Shown one piece after another: positions 11,367 through 25,900 of a DNA stretch of 64,000 nt. Positions within the stretch are counted from its first letter, which is position 1, and each line of letters begins with the position of its first letter. The position numbers and the translations under genes were made by a program. Source of the stretch: Triatoma infestans (taxonomy: Eukaryota > Arthropoda > Insecta > Hemiptera > Reduviidae); the NCBI GenBank assembly GCA_011037195.1, contig JAAEAF010006854.1:1-64000 (forward strand), written 5' to 3'. Under the pieces are notes generated by a model. That model was not told the DNA's origin. It worked only from the letters and a program-made list of their open reading frames with translations, and did not search any database.

Positions 11367-12134
11367 ATTTTCATACATTACGATCACGTGAATGCGTAAA
11401 TGGGAGGAAAAATTTAATCTTGTACACTTTTTATTTTATTTTGTTTAATTATTTTCTGCGTATCTTCTATTACATATTTCTGTTTCCCTCTATTTTTGAA
11501 ATGAGCGCCAATCATCCGTTACGTGATAGGTGGTGGTTTTTTTTACATAAATACTTGAATTCTGAAAATCTGCTTCCCTCCCTCACAGCAAATTTTCAAA
11601 TATTTTTTTATTTTTATAGAATTTTATTTTTTTACACAAAATCCTAAATAAAATTAATTTTACAATTAATTATAATAAGAATTAATATTGTCGTTCTATT
11701 TAAACAATATCGAATAATTTTGAGTAATGCCACGAGGTTAGTTTATTTGGCAGGCAGTTGTTTGGTTCTTTATGGTTATGTACATTTGTAAGGTAAGGTT
11801 GGAATTTATTTTAAGTGTATCATAATTCATCTAAGTTTATGATTATTTTTCGAACTGGAAATGTTTGTAGATATTTAAAATACATTTTTCGTTTAATTTT
11901 GCAATCATTAATACAGTAGAATTATAGATACATAAATATCGACCACTTTTAGGTTATAACTTCTTTCATTTCCAGCATTGTGAACCTTTCGGTAATAATA
12001 TTTTATATTAAACTCTTGTTTTTTAAGCTGTATATTTAAATGTATTTACTGTGACATCTATTCAAAAAATATTTTAGAAAGTTTTTAGTGGTCCGCCGTT
12101 TTGTAATGTAATCTTTTTCTTTTTTATTATAGTA
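11367..12134 (+). promoter_or_regulatory. RpL17 upstream region
   Basis: The promoter and 5' UTR of RpL17 should lie here. Two readings are possible. Transcription may start at the polypyrimidine TCTTTTTC at 12112-12119, giving a ~22-nt leader of the TOP type. Or TTTTTTATTATAG at 12120-12132 may be a 3' splice site joined to a leader exon such as the one ending AAG|GTAAGG at 11792, though that exon would hold two upstream ATGs. I favour the first. Confidence 0.35.
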
Positions 12135-13981
12135 ATGGCAAAGTATTCACATGAACCGGATAATGCGACCAAGTCGTGTAAAGCTAGAGGCTCAAATCTA
12201 CGTGTTCACTTCAAGGTATTTAATATTATATATTTCGTGTATTCATTGTTTACTACACTTTCCGAATGTAATATTACGATTGCTTACAGAACACTAGAGA
12301 AACAGCCAAAACAATAAGGGGTATGCCTTTGAGGAGAGCTGTTCGCTACCTTAAAAATGTAATTGAAAAGAAAGAATGTGTACCATTCCGTAGATTTAAT
12401 GGTGGAGTTGGTAGATGTGCTCAAGTAAGTAAATGTTTTTTATAAACAAAAAGACTTTTCATTTCGCAAGTGTCGTTTACCATGTATAGTAACTTGTAAA
12501 TTGCGTTGAAGCTTTTTTAATGAAAGTATAAATTGGAAATTTAATAATGTAATTAACTTTATGCATTATACGTATTATAAAATAATTCATTAATCATTTT
12601 AGGCTAAGCAATGGGGTGTAACACAGGGCAGATGGCCCAAAAAATCTGCAGAATTCTTGTTGCAACTGTTGAAAAATGCTGAATCAAATGCTGATTATAA
12701 AAATTTGGACGTAGATAGGCTTGCAATTGAGCATATCCAAGTTAACAGAGCCCCATGCCTAAGGAGACGCACATACAGGGCTCATGGTCGCATTAATCGT
12801 AAGTGTTTAAGATTTATAGTTTTGATCTGCTTGTATAAATATTCTGCTAGTGTTAAAGTGCTAAATAGGTTTTCTATATCATTTTAAATTGGAAGTAAAG
12901 TTTGCATACCGATTTTTCAAAAAATTTAAAGTAGGTTAATTTCAGGTATTACAACAGTTTTATGTTTCGGTATTTTTGAATTTAACGAATATTACAGGAA
13001 AGGGTCTTTTCTCTACTGTCGAAAATATAAACTAATCGAGTGCAGAATACATCTTCAATATTCAATATAAAATACTCAATCATTTTAGATTGAGTTACAA
13101 ATTAGCTCAAGTGCTGTTACTTTGCACTTGTTTATTATTTAATAGAATATTATTCTTTAAAATAATACGTATCAAAGAAAGTTTTCATCAGATACTTGAG
13201 ATCCGTTACAATTTTTCGTGCTTTACAGTTTCGTGACCCCTATTTTACAGTCTCTAGTGAGCATGTGGGCAACCCCTATAAGCTATATTTGAGAGAAAAT
13301 TATTTTGTTGATAAAGTGCATGCAAAGATTTTTTGTTTTTGTCATATCTCTTTGTGAGATTATATATAAACTGTATTATAGTTTAGTTTCCCATTAGTTT
13401 TTATAATCAATTTATAATGTTTTTTATGTGTAACATGAATAATATTTTATTTTATTTTTTCATCTATCTATCTCAATATTTATCTGATTAATTAATATAG
13501 CTCTGAGGAATGAATTTTCAAAACGTTGACAGAATGTGAATTCACACAGACTGATGAATGAGTAATTTTGCGTTTTTTTCCAGTCGTGGTCGTTGTTTAA
13601 AAGTATATTAATGTGCCTTATGTACAGTAAAGTATGTTTAGCCATCTACGTCCCAGACACATGAACTGTAGTTGGCCTTAACAGCCTGCTTGCAATAGGC
13701 AAGGACTAAGATATTTAACTAATCAAACGTTATACATAAAGTGGTCGCTGTTAGTTAGTTAGATGAATTTATTTAATTTTAGAGTCTTGTACGATGCCAA
13801 TAAGTCTTAATTAATTATTTTACCTTATATTACAGCATACATGAGTTCACCTTGCCATATTGAAGTGGTACTAACTGAAAAAGAACAAGTTGTTGCTAAA
13901 CCAACTGATGAGGAACCTCTGAAGAAGAAGGTGTCCAAGAAGAAGTTGGCCAGGCAGAAAGAGAAAATGATGCGAGAATAG
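12135..13981 (+). CDS. RpL17: Ribosomal protein L17 (uL22), four coding exons
   Basis: The gene encodes ribosomal protein L17/uL22, which lines the peptide exit tunnel of the large subunit. Coding exons are 12135-12215, 12290-12424, 12603-12798 and 13836-13981, all with GT-AG introns. They sum to 558 nt, or 185 residues plus TAG, close to the usual metazoan length. Diagnostic text runs in order: [103 protein letters not shown], then a Lys-rich tail. The codon for Pro in INPYM is split across the last intron. The start matches the family N-terminus. A poly(A) signal AATAAA lies at 14003-14008. Expected to be constitutively and highly expressed. Identity is secure. Confidence 0.96.
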
Positions 13982-14002
13982 ATAATTATATGTTTGTAAA
14001 TC

Positions 14003-14008
14003 AATAAA
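14003..14008 (+). terminator. Poly(A) signal of RpL17
   Basis: AATAAA lies 22 nt after the RpL17 stop codon, followed by a T-rich stretch. This is the likely 3' end signal of the mRNA. Confidence 0.75.
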
Positions 14009-14039
14009 TGTATTTACATTTTTATTTTATTCAATTATT

Positions 14040-15500
14040 GGAACATTCACCTTTGAATAGACTGTTCAGTGAAGCTAAGTTTATATTAAGTAATTAATGG
14101 ACAACTAGTCTTAGGCATAGAAGATCGAAAAATTTGTCTTTTTTTTTTTTATTTACATTTTCTTAAGTGCCTTAAAAGGAAGTATTGCCGATAATGATGG
14201 ATTTTTTGAAATTGTTTCCAAATTAATTTTGTGGCTCCCTTGAGCCAGTTAATGATGTTCTTTTTTTTTAAAAGAATTCGTTCTCCAGCAAAAGATTCTT
14301 TTATTCAAATGACGCTTCTATGATACGTCTATCATTAATAAAATACAAGGATAATTACATGGTAAACATTTGATGTATGAGAAAATATTTCAATTATGGG
14401 TTGAAAATGTAGAAAATTATGTCTTGCAGACTTAATTTTTACTTTTTTTTATAGCTTTTTTTTAATGGGTCAAATATTTTAAATTTTCAGAGCGTTGTCT
14501 TACTCAAAAGTGAATTCCACTAAACCTTAAAACATTTCTGTTTTTGTCACTTTTCTAGAAAACTTAAAACTCTTTCTCTAGAAATCGGTTCAAATATTAA
14601 CGGCAATATCATTTGAGGCTGCCTTAATGAAATTTTGACAAATATAACTTCCATAATTCCCTACCATTGAACAAGTTAACTGCGATCTAGAAAAACAGAA
14701 GTACGCCACATTTTAAACTTACATTTTGCTCGCATGATTTGTTTGATGTAGTTAACAACGTAATACTTCTGAGATAAGTGTTAATTTCTTTTTATATCTT
14801 AGTTCATTTAGACAATTTTTTTTTTCTTTAATTTGTGTCTAATTTTCGTGTAGTACTTGTAAATTTCCATTGCACTTACAAATTTACACCAAATTTCAAT
14901 AAACATGTTTATAACTGATGCACATTTCTTCTATTAATATGTGCCATATTACACTTCCATATTAATTTGTGCGGGTTGTAGTAATTTGAAGTTTTAATTA
15001 ATTCTTTTCTGAACCCACATCTCTCTCAGTGTAAGAGAAGCATTACATACAAAATATTGGGGAATATATATTGCATATAATATATGGGGAATATTGAGGA
15101 ATCAAATGAAGAAATGTAATGAAGCATGGTTGTGAGTATAAACAATTACAAAAAAATTACATGTTGTAATCATGTTTGTAACAGAAATTAGAGAAAAAGA
15201 CAATATAGGTAAACCCTAGCTCAATCTGGTTCAATTATGGAAATTCAAACAGAACATTTAAACGGAGATCAGAAATATATTAAGATAAATAAAGACTTAG
15301 ATCTTGGAATATGTAGTAATTAATCTTTACATTGTTTTTCTTGCATGCTTTGCGAAATTATGGGTATTTATTTGATTCTGCATAATATGTTACGAATGTT
15401 TCGATTCTGTATTTTAAATAAAAAAGGATGTTAAACTCCAGATCCGCAGCTTCCAGAATATTGTTCCAAGCAAACAATAAACTTTTCGGGCCAAAAAAGA
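14040..15500. other. Intergenic, largely unrecognised
   Basis: No gene was found. A faint CCGGAAG-family remnant may lie at 14460-14720 (a cluster of short matches such as TCTAGAAATCGGTTC). The rest is AT-rich. Confidence 0.3.
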
Positions 15501-15519
15501 AGTATCCAACAAGATAAAA

Positions 15520-15905
15520 TGACTGTTTATCAAACAATATATACTCTCCTGTTTTGACATATGGATGTGAATCTTGGTCCCTAGCTTAAGCCGCATCTAT
15601 GTCTCAGAAATGAGGTATCATAGGCAAACGGAGGACAAAACAAGAAGGTACCGCATGAGACTATACCAATACAATTTCGTATGCCAGCCCCAAATATCGG
15701 TGTCAAAAAAGTCCAGCTAAGATGGTTCGGACACCTGTCTAGGATGGAAAGGTGAAAGCACTCCAAAAGAGCATTTGAAGCCAGGTAAGTGAGATCTCGG
15801 GATTTAAACCTATCACTTACTATAACGGACAGCACATAGAGAAATTGGAAACTCTTTTGCAGATCTTCTACACTCTGAGGTAAAAGAGAACTTGCAATCA
15901 GGAGT
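15520..15905 (+). pseudogene. RTE-like retrotransposon 3' fragment
   Basis: The plus strand encodes, with stops, QTIYTPVLTYGCESWSLA, then RMPAPNIGVKKVQLRWFGHL and SRMER. This is the C-terminal signature of RTE/BovB-type reverse transcriptases (TYGCESW, RWFGHLSRM). The block ends with CTCTGAGGTAAAAGAG, like the 3' end at 55440. Only the tail remains. Confidence 0.65.
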
Positions 15906-15999
15906 AAGTAGTAGTATCTTTAAAAGTATTTAAAATGTGAGCTAATATTTAATCAACTTAAATTATAATTTACTACATAGTTGTGAACTTCAGTCACAC

Positions 16000-16016
16000 T
16001 ATTAACGAGCCACCAC
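16000..16016. repeat. Possible hAT terminus relic
   Basis: GAGCCACCACTGAC resembles the GAGCCGCCACTGAC end of the non-autonomous hAT element at 50861-52367. No partner terminus was found nearby. Confidence 0.25.
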
Positions 16017-16961
16017 TGACTAAAAAAAAGCTAAGGCAGCCACCATAAATTTACATTATAGTTTAAGTAAACATATTTCGTTAATTAATTTATTGTACAG
16101 CAGAAGTAAGTTGCCAATCAAATAAATGCATTCTTCTATATTTTTTTTCTTGATTGGAAATTTGAAGAATAATGTCAGAAATATTAAGTGATGAATGTTT
16201 CACGCCATATATTGTTTAAAACATTGGCTGACACGATACTAATTAACATATAAATGAATAAATCTAAAGGAGAGAATTCTTAAATTTTTGGCTGGATTTG
16301 CAATGTTGAATAAATTCTAAGATATCTCAGTCATATCATGCTTGTTTTTATTAATCTTGACCAGTTAAGAATTTTTTTTTGGATTTCCTTTGACGAAGGA
16401 GGAAAATTTCAGATCGGGCACAATTAAAGAAAAAAGAATGTTATGATATATAAAAACTCAAGATATCAGTGCCCAATTCTTGGAAAGTCAGCTAGTTACT
16501 TCAATTTAATGAAAATTTAATTTTACAAAGAAACATACAACATTAAAAGATGTAATTACATTAAATAGGATAATTTAAGGTAATGGTTATATTAAAAAAA
16601 AGAAAAAGAATTTTTTCTATTTAAATAAACATTTATTTGTAAAAATAAATTCGATGAGAAATACTTATTGTTCTAAAGAGATTCATTTATTAAAATATTC
16701 TAAAAAAAACCTATGGCTAATACAATTTTGATTATTACAAAACTGTAAGGAAAACTGAATAACTCCTTACAGCTAGTTATGGATAGACATTAGCAATTTC
16801 AGCTCAATGAGAAAGTAAATTTAAATGCATTATTTTACTTATTGTTGTAGTTTATTCATGGATAAATGCTAAGTACTTGCATTTTCTATTTTTTCCTTAA
16901 CATAGCGCGAAGTTAAAATATAAAAGAAATTAGTTGCTTTTATTATTTATAGAGATTATTC

Positions 16962-19900
16962 TCACAGCAGAGGTACTCTTGTTGTATTTGGTAATAAGAG
17001 GCAAAGTAGTCCTCCACCTGATAAAAACAAAAAAAAATTTGAATCTTTTAGTTATTATTTCACTTAAAAAAGAATAATCGCTAAACTATTTCTTGAAAAT
17101 TACCTATTAGTAAAGTGGCAACTATAAAGGTTGGGGCAGGACAATACATATCTATCAGGGAAGCTATAACCACATTTCCCACAATTCCTCCAAGTCTGGC
17201 GGCAGCCATAGAAATTGCCACTCCTGTAGCTCTAGAAAATATATCAAATTTAAAATGGTATTCAAATAGTCACAAGAGAAATTTGAATGAGAAATTTAAA
17301 AAAAAAATACTCTCTCTTCATTTCAGTCTCAACGTTCACTCTTTAAATAAACATTTATTTGTAAAAATATGTAAAACGTTGAGAAATTTAATCTCTCCTC
17401 ATTTCAGTCTCATCGTTCTCAACGTTCACTCCTCTACTACCCTAAAGGTATCTTTATCAGGACTTATTTTCTCTTATTGTTAATATCATTTTAGTTAATT
17501 TACTGTCACTTCTGTTTTATAATTTCTTCTGTTAATATTTCTTTAATTTAAATTTTTCTTTTTTTGTTATAAATCTATGCACTTTTTCATAACTACTATA
17601 CTGTACAATAATGTATTTTCTCCAATAAATTTTACAGAGCTCCTAAAGAAGGGCACCAATGGTACCCGAAACGTAGAGCAACAAAGAATTCTTTTTCTTT
17701 AAAAACTAACTCCTCTGGCCATTGCCGTACAAACATCTCATTATATCAAATTTATTTTTTTTAATAATTAAAGTAAGATTATTAGAATCAGAAATAGAAG
17801 ACTATTTAAATTTTTGAACTGAAAACATCCCTGGTTTATTAACTTGTTTCAGTTATAGCTGCGGATCCTAAAGCACAAAATATTTTGCAATTTCTTCTCA
17901 CCATAACCAGTAACTAGTAGGGGGTCATCTAAAAAATTCCAAAGGAACTTTCTGCTACTGCAAGGACTCTGAGACAATTAGGAAACGCGTGAATAATGGG
18001 ATTTCTGCCACGACTGAAAGTGGCAGGCATTTTTAAATGTAGTACAAGCGCAATAGCATTAATTGTTACAAACAATTATGTTGATGACAAAGGTACTGCA
18101 TTGCATTTTAGATTTAAAGTTTTAAACTACTGTGCTATGGTTTTATATAGAGAATAAATATTCTTTGAAGTAATAACCGTCGTTTATTAATTTGTGAATA
18201 ATATTATCTTTATAATGTGATAAGTTTATCTTCAGATTGCCTCCAAAATTCTATGAGAAACTTGCACATTTTTTACATTCTACATATAAGAGGCAATCAA
18301 AAAATGATTATTTGAAATCACATCTAAACCCTGCACCAAAGAATGAAGGGTTATAAAATAGATTATGGTCAATCAGCAAAGGGACGGCAAGATTTAAGAG
18401 AATTTGAAACTCTGACCATTTGTAACAGTACTAGCTCAGTGCACGGGGACTCGGTATCCTGAAGCTTAAGCTTCATCATTTTCATAGTAGAACCACCATT
18501 AATCCTCACAACATTTTGTTTTTATTTGTAACTTCTTTTTGAATACAGGAACAATTTAGAGATATAAATTTAACTATAGAACTAAAGCAAGCTCACCTTA
18601 GATTGGTTGGAAATATTTCAGTGATGAGGCAATCCAGTGCGGCATTTCCACAGCTAATCACTCCACTAAATACTGCAGACACTATTAAGTTCTGAGATTT
18701 AGTATGAACGAAGAACATGCCCACAGCACAGATACCTGAGGTTAATGTGCTGAACACTATGGAAAATATCCTTTACTTTAGGTTATTTTGTTGTTACTTG
18801 TTTGAATCAAACTAATTATTATCTCTTTTATAGTAATAATCAATAAATAAGCATTACAAAAATGCAAAACATTACCTAAAAAAAATTTACGCCCTAATTT
18901 GTCCATACATAGCACTGCCAGAATATTGCTTGGAATTGCTGCAGCTACAGTTATGAAACTCTCTAGAAAAACACCGCTATCCATTCTGTCAGAGCAAAGG
19001 TCAGCCGTTGAATGTGATCCGGTGTTCACTACGAAATCTGTTACTTGGCAGAATGTAGCGCTAACAGTTCCATTGGGGTGCGCTCGAGAGAATTCATCAA
19101 AGCGATTGAACATTTCTGGAAACCACATCATCAGACCATAGTACCTGAGATGGATAAAAAAAAAATCATATTTCATTGTGGCAAAACTTTGAAATGACTT
19201 TATTTAAATAAGATTCGAAACTATGCATATCTTTTCAATCAAAATTAGAATATTAGTTAAATTATTATCTGTTTTTGTTTTAAATAAAAGTTATATTTTA
19301 TAAAATCCAGTTTCACTTCATAAATTTGGGAACAAACTATTATCCTTCAGAAAAGAATCAATTTCTAAATTTTATTAGAAATATTCAATATTAGGTGCGG
19401 CAAAAAAATGTTCCAAAAATTTGTTTAAAAAGTATAGACATTACTTACCCAATATGGAATGTGAAGTTTATAGTAATAGAGATGATTGTAAATCTCAATA
19501 TAGGAGGTAAGAAGAGATTTTTATTATTTGTCATAATATCTTGCATTAATTTATGGCAGATTGTTTCCCCGCTTTTACGACATTTTCCTATTTGATTTTG
19601 TATCACTTCGGTCACCTTAAACAACAAAACATAAGAAAAAATAGATAATGTAAATTTTCCACACAATCTTTGTAATGGAAATATGTCTACTTCTTCTAAA
19701 CAGTGGTAGAAATTTTGGGATGTTTTTTTGTAATAAGTAATCCTGCATTCTTTCTATCAGAATTCCTAATCTTTCCATATATAATAAATCCAGCAAAAGG
19801 ATGGCTGAAATAGAACATTTTTTTTTCAAGTTTCGAAGTTTTTAAAGTATCATTCGGAAAAACTAAGAATTCTTATAGAAAGAATTCAGGATTTCTTGAC

Positions 19901-22900
19901 ACAAAAAAAACATCTAAAATTTATAATTAAAATTAAATATGTAAATAATTTGAAATATATAAATATACTGTATGTATAATATGAATAATTATATATAGCA
20001 TATATGTATGAATATATGGCATACACATAATATAGCACGTATATAAATATATTTTATACTCGTATATATAGAAAACGAAGATATTTTTTATAAAAAAAAT
20101 AGAATCTAACAAAGAAAAAAAAAGGAAGAAAGATTTATATTACAAATCAATCAAGAGATCAAATATTTTAAAACTTCAAATTTGAAGCGTTCATTCGGCC
20201 TCCATCGTGAGACAGAAAATACTTCAACCCAAGTTATTTTTCTTTCGAATGTAAGCAACTTAGTTCTCTACAATGTAATAATAATAATAATAATAATAAT
20301 AAATGTGTTAATTAAAAAAATGAATTACAAAATTAAATTTTTCTTTACAAAAATGAAAAAAGAAAACAATGCATGAATATAAGTTCGTTTGCAGAGATGA
20401 GGTTATTTCATACAACAAAAACAAAATTAAACTTTTAACTCAAAACACAACAAATTATTATTTTCATATCAGAACCTGAAGAATGAAAAATAAAATATAA
20501 TAAAAAACAAGAAACAAATCAAACTAGGTGTTATACTATGATGTTTTAGATTTCCACGGCCATTTTTCATGAAAAACCACTTGGGCTTCCAGGTTGAGAC
20601 CAGGTCAGTGGTTTACTAGAAACCGACGCTTCACCCATATTGCAATGAGTTAGTCGTTGTAATAAGGGCGAAACGTGGGTTTCCAACAAATCATTGACGT
20701 AGTCAACCTGGAAACTCAAGTGTTTCTTCAAATTTGGGTTTTTTACATAAAGTTTTGTTGTCCTGAAATAAATACACTGATGGTTTGGATATACGTGTAT
20801 TAACATGCATACTGGAATGAGCAATGTTGTACATTGTAGTCCAGAAGAGAGCGCTTAGTTCAAAACCGAATAGCACTTGAATATAACGTAAGAAGACTAT
20901 TCTCCAGAATCCCTTAAATTAATTTTTCCTTAATATTGGAAATAATAAACATAGGTTTATATCGTGGACTTAACATTTCAGTTAAAAGAAAAGTAATAGA
21001 AACAATCCGAGAAATTCCCCCCCAATAAAACTCAGAAACCCTATTCTGTAAATTTGAACCCTCCGGTTAACCGATTATATTGAACTTTAAAATTCTAACA
21101 ATTATTTCAATGTAGCCTAAAGATTATATATTTGATAGAACAATACATTGTATTTTGATGTGATTATTTATAGGAAAGCTAAATGTTTCATCTCACCAGG
21201 AGTCCAAACAATAATTTTTTTAAGAAAAATATTTAAAATAATAGAACAAGATCCATTTATGTGGAGTTAGTGTGCAAATGAAGAAAATCGTAAAAAAAAC
21301 TGAAAAAATATTCAATACGGGCTTTTCCATTTAATGGACAGTTCAATTAACTGAATCTCATACCTACTTATTGTTTCAGAGTTTTCCGTGTTCATAATTC
21401 AATAAATATATAAAGTTTTAAATACTAACTAAATATGCAGTACGGCTAGCTAAATTAACCAAAATAACTTGGAAATTACCATATAAGTTTTTTTCTCTTT
21501 GCCAGTATTACTAGAGTAAATATGTCTGAAAACGTGCATCGCCTCTTCATGCTGACCATTAGATAACAAAAATTTTGGACTTTCTGGTAATAGGAAGAGT
21601 AGACCAGCTACAATGAAACTTGGTAGAGAACAAACCATTAGGAATATTCGCCATGAATTGAACAACAGCCCTGGTAATCTTAAAGTTAATGGGCTTGGTA
21701 TAATCCACCACGCTAGGCCTGAAAAATAATACTCTATTAAGTTAATACATTATGAAAAGAATATTTTATCAAATTTTTCATATAGAATCTTTAAAATCTG
21801 GATACTGTTGTACAAATTAATTTTTATTAAACATTTATGAAAATAACATTATATGTAACAATAAGATTTATGAAGACTAAATTCAGTTAGAGAGAAACAT
21901 GAAATTGACGGGAATTATATTAGATTATTGTATGAGGAGTGATTTTAAAGATCTAGAAATTGTATAAATTAAAAAATTTAAATTTTTATATATTTTCGTC
22001 AATAATACATTGAAATTTTTCAATAAATTCCTATTTAACTGGATCCCTGATCCCAATATGCTTCTATTTTTTTTTAAGGCCTTCTTCAAACAGGTTTTAT
22101 TGGCTGCGTTTACCCATTTGTCGATCAGTACGTCCTTAAGTTTTAAATATACTCGTTTTTCAGTTTTGGAAACTGGTGGTAACTTATCTATTTCTAGATG
22201 ATTGATAATATCTTACTTGCTACAAAGAGGTTACCAAGAGTCCAAAAAGCAGCCATTAAACTAAGCATAGACCCTCTTTTCTTTTTTGGCTGAAATTCAG
22301 CAAAGTAAGACCAAACTACTGGTCCACTGCCGCCAAGTCTGAAACGAAGACCATTGTTATTCTTTGTTCTTTGATGATTAGAAGTTTACATTTTTATTTT
22401 TGTTTATTTATAGAGCTAATTAATTACTTACGCAGCTCCATTCATGAACCTCAGGAGCATGAATAACCAATACGATTGACTAAAACTGGATGCAACAATG
22501 CATAAAGCATTCATGAATGATATGACAATCAGCACTCGCCTACGTCCTAAAGAATCAGCTATAGAACCCCAAATATATGCACCGACCATCATACCTAGTA
22601 TAAAAATGACAAAATGAAATCGTAAATATAAAACATTTCGAACATTAGTAAAATAGTTTTTAGGCCAATGACCAAAGTTGCTGGCCGCTTTTAAAAAAGA
22701 AAAATAATGATTATGATTTAATAGCAATTATTTAAATTATTAGATTTAATATTATTATAGAATGTGTTACAAATTAATAATGCTTGCCTATGAAGATAAT
22801 ACTGTTTAACCATCCCTTGGCATGAGTACTGAGTTCCAGATCGCATTGAGCTGAAGGGAGTATAAAAGACATGGATATTACGTCCATTTCTTCGGACGTA

Positions 22901-25900
22901 CTTACAAAACCGCAGACGAACAAAAGAAAGTAGTGAAACTTGCCATAACCTGAAAAAAAAAATTTAAAAATTTATTTCGACAGGAGAAAAAAAAAAAAAA
23001 CAATTTATTTAGTAGAAATTAACACACCTTCAATTAATTGAACTGTTGATTAAATTATTTGTTGAAGTAATTTTTTGATAAAATATAAATAGAGTGATTA
23101 GTAGGTAGTGTGACCAAAAATGGCAGCAATATTTCTTAGATTAAACAGTCTCAGTGTTATGAGCTTTTTTCTTAATAGTCACTTAAATTACATACACTCT
23201 TTCAAAAAGTCTCTTAGCCTCTAATTTAGAGTTTATTAAATAAATAATGTTTTTATGATATTTTCTAGATTTTAGTCTAATTATGACATATTGAAAACTA
23301 TTCTGAAACCTTTTTTTTAAAAAAAAAAAAATTATAACTGCACTCATTTGTTTGAAACTGGATATGAAAATTACTTCTATTTTTATCTGTACAATGAAGT
23401 ACACTATCACGCCATCTACCAATCGCCAGCTTAATGATATCACCAGTTTATATAACTATTTTCAAAATAGCTTAAATACCAATGATTAAATTATGTACAC
23501 ATACCTGTAAGTTCGATTGCTTGTTCGAAATCTGCTGAATTGCATTGTAGTTCTGGATTGTGGGAAACAGCTACAAATAAAAGATCAGATAAGTATAAGA
23601 CATAATTTTTATTTTACTTTTTATCATGCACCAAATAATTTCCATGTTCATGGTAACAAAGAATTTAATGAAATTAATTAAATATTTCTTGACAATAAAG
23701 CGACTTGTACTAGATTTAATCTAACAATGTAATTTTTGTCTAACCCTGCATCAGGCGCGCTTGTGGAACCTAAAATATTAGGAGCAGTTAAATGGGTAAA
23801 TTCTATAATAAAATAAACATATCAATCAAAATAAATGTAGTAAAATAAGTGATAAAAAAAAGAAGTTACAGATAAAAAGAAGTGATAAAATTAATAACAA
23901 CATTGATGGTATCATTTGTATCAATAAGAAAACAAAACGAAATTAAAATTACTTTTTTCAAAGAAAAATCTTTCGTTATTACTGGAAACTTGCATTAGCT
24001 ACTGACATTACATTTTGGCTTATATTTATTAGTTACTAGTATAGCCGTGATTATCTAACAGAAAATCAACTACTTACCTTTGTATGCAAAGTGTTTCTGT
24101 ACAGAAAACGGAAGAGTTAAGTTAGAAAGATAGAAGGGAGGGTAGTTTCCACAAAACGGATAGCGCATCCAAGCGAACTAAATTAGTTTCTTAAGAATCT
24201 GTAATAACCTCTGCGCCCATTGCAGCATAAGACAATTATGCTTATTTTTGATTATTTAATATTATACAGGAAAAAGTTTTTAATGATGTACATAAATAAA
24301 TTATGCATAAAGATTAACATAAAAAGTATGTTTAAAGAGCTTAAGGGGCTCAATTGAATGAAGATATGGAAGCTCAAAGAAAATTAACTGTAGCGGATTT
24401 CAAAAATTCTATATATTAGTATTGGGAAAAAAGCTGAAATCTTTAACTTGTGTATTCATTATGCTGAAAAAGAGAATCCTAAATGAAACATTGTTATATT
24501 TGGTATTAGTGATGATTATTTTGAAGATTATTGGGAGTTAGAAAATTTTGTTTGTCACCTTCTTAATGAAAAATTGGAATTAAATGAGAGGCTAGAAGAA
24601 AATATATTTCATTAAAAAAATAGGAAACTAGACACAAAGTCGCGTCTTATTCTGATAAGTTTATTGTCATTTTGCTTTAAGTTACTTATTCTTCAGAATA
24701 TATACAAACTTAAAGGAACTAATTTGCATATAATTCATGATTTTTTTCCTCGTGATATACTTGAAAAACGCAAAATTCTTGAAACACAAATGTTTGAAGT
24801 ATGAAATATTTTTGAGCAGTGGATAACATATTTAATCTGATCAATATTGTTAATATAATATTACAACAAAAAAGAGAAAAAGGTTATGCATTCTTTGTGG
24901 ATCATCAGCATTCGACAACGTAAATAGGGTAGCTTTATTCTTTAAATTATCTCAATATGGTTTGCCATCAAGGATGGTTGAATGTTTTAAGAGGTTTACT
25001 GAGTAAAACAAAAAACAAGGTGTGGAGTAAAAATAATCTGTCTAAGGCTTTTGATACCCCATATGGTGTGAAGCAAGGCTGTATACTAAGCCATACTTTA
25101 TTCTCTTTGTACATTAATCGCATAGAAGATTATATGGATTTGATTATATATGGCGAGAGAGTGAAAGTTATGGCATACACGGATGCCATGTATTACTTGC
25201 TTCCGAAAATCATTCTCACCAGAGAATTATTACCAGCTTCAACAATATCTAATTACATGGTAACTAAATATTTAATTCAATATTCAAAATATCATCTTTA
25301 GTAATAGTTCAAAAAATGCATAAAGCGAAAAATGTTTTTTTTTTTTTTTGAGAAACTGAAATTGTCAACGATTATAAGTATCTTGGCTTTATTCTTGCAC
25401 CAATACTTTCAGTTTAAAAAAAATCTAATACATCTAAATTTGATATAAACTCGATGTGGCATCAGTTTATGGGAAATACAAATCATAATTCCATGGATTT
25501 AATGTAATGAGTAGATCAGTAAGGTGTTACGGTACCCAAATCTGGGGAGGGACAGAGCAGATAGAAAAACTATTGAGATTTTTTTCAGGCTGCCTAGCTA
25601 TACCTCACACTCCTTCTTGCATTTGGATACTGGAATACTAACTCTCTATCTATACACATTTAAACTACCCCATAAAAATATATTAAAAGTTTTAGAGCAG
25701 AGCATTTCTACAAATTATTGAGGATAACAAGCAAAAAATTAATTGGTTGGGCCCATATGTTTTAATATGTAATATGTTTTAATTTTTATCATACAATTTT
25801 CTGTAGTTCCGTATTTTTTTGTTTTGTAGTTCTGAAGTTTTTTTGTTTTGTAGGAAGAACGTCGAATAAATTTTTCTAAAAATAAAAAGTCTTCTTTGAC

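Noticed and set aside
11768..11792. Non-coding leader exon of RpL17 ending AAG|GTAAGG
   Set aside because: The donor is good, but the exon would carry two upstream ATGs, unlikely for a ribosomal protein mRNA. It is kept only as an alternative.
12799..13835. snoRNA in the last RpL17 intron
   Set aside because: Introns of ribosomal protein genes often host snoRNAs. I saw a TGATGA at about 13549 and a small hairpin near 13680-13715, but no matching D box, ACA box or convincing guide stem.
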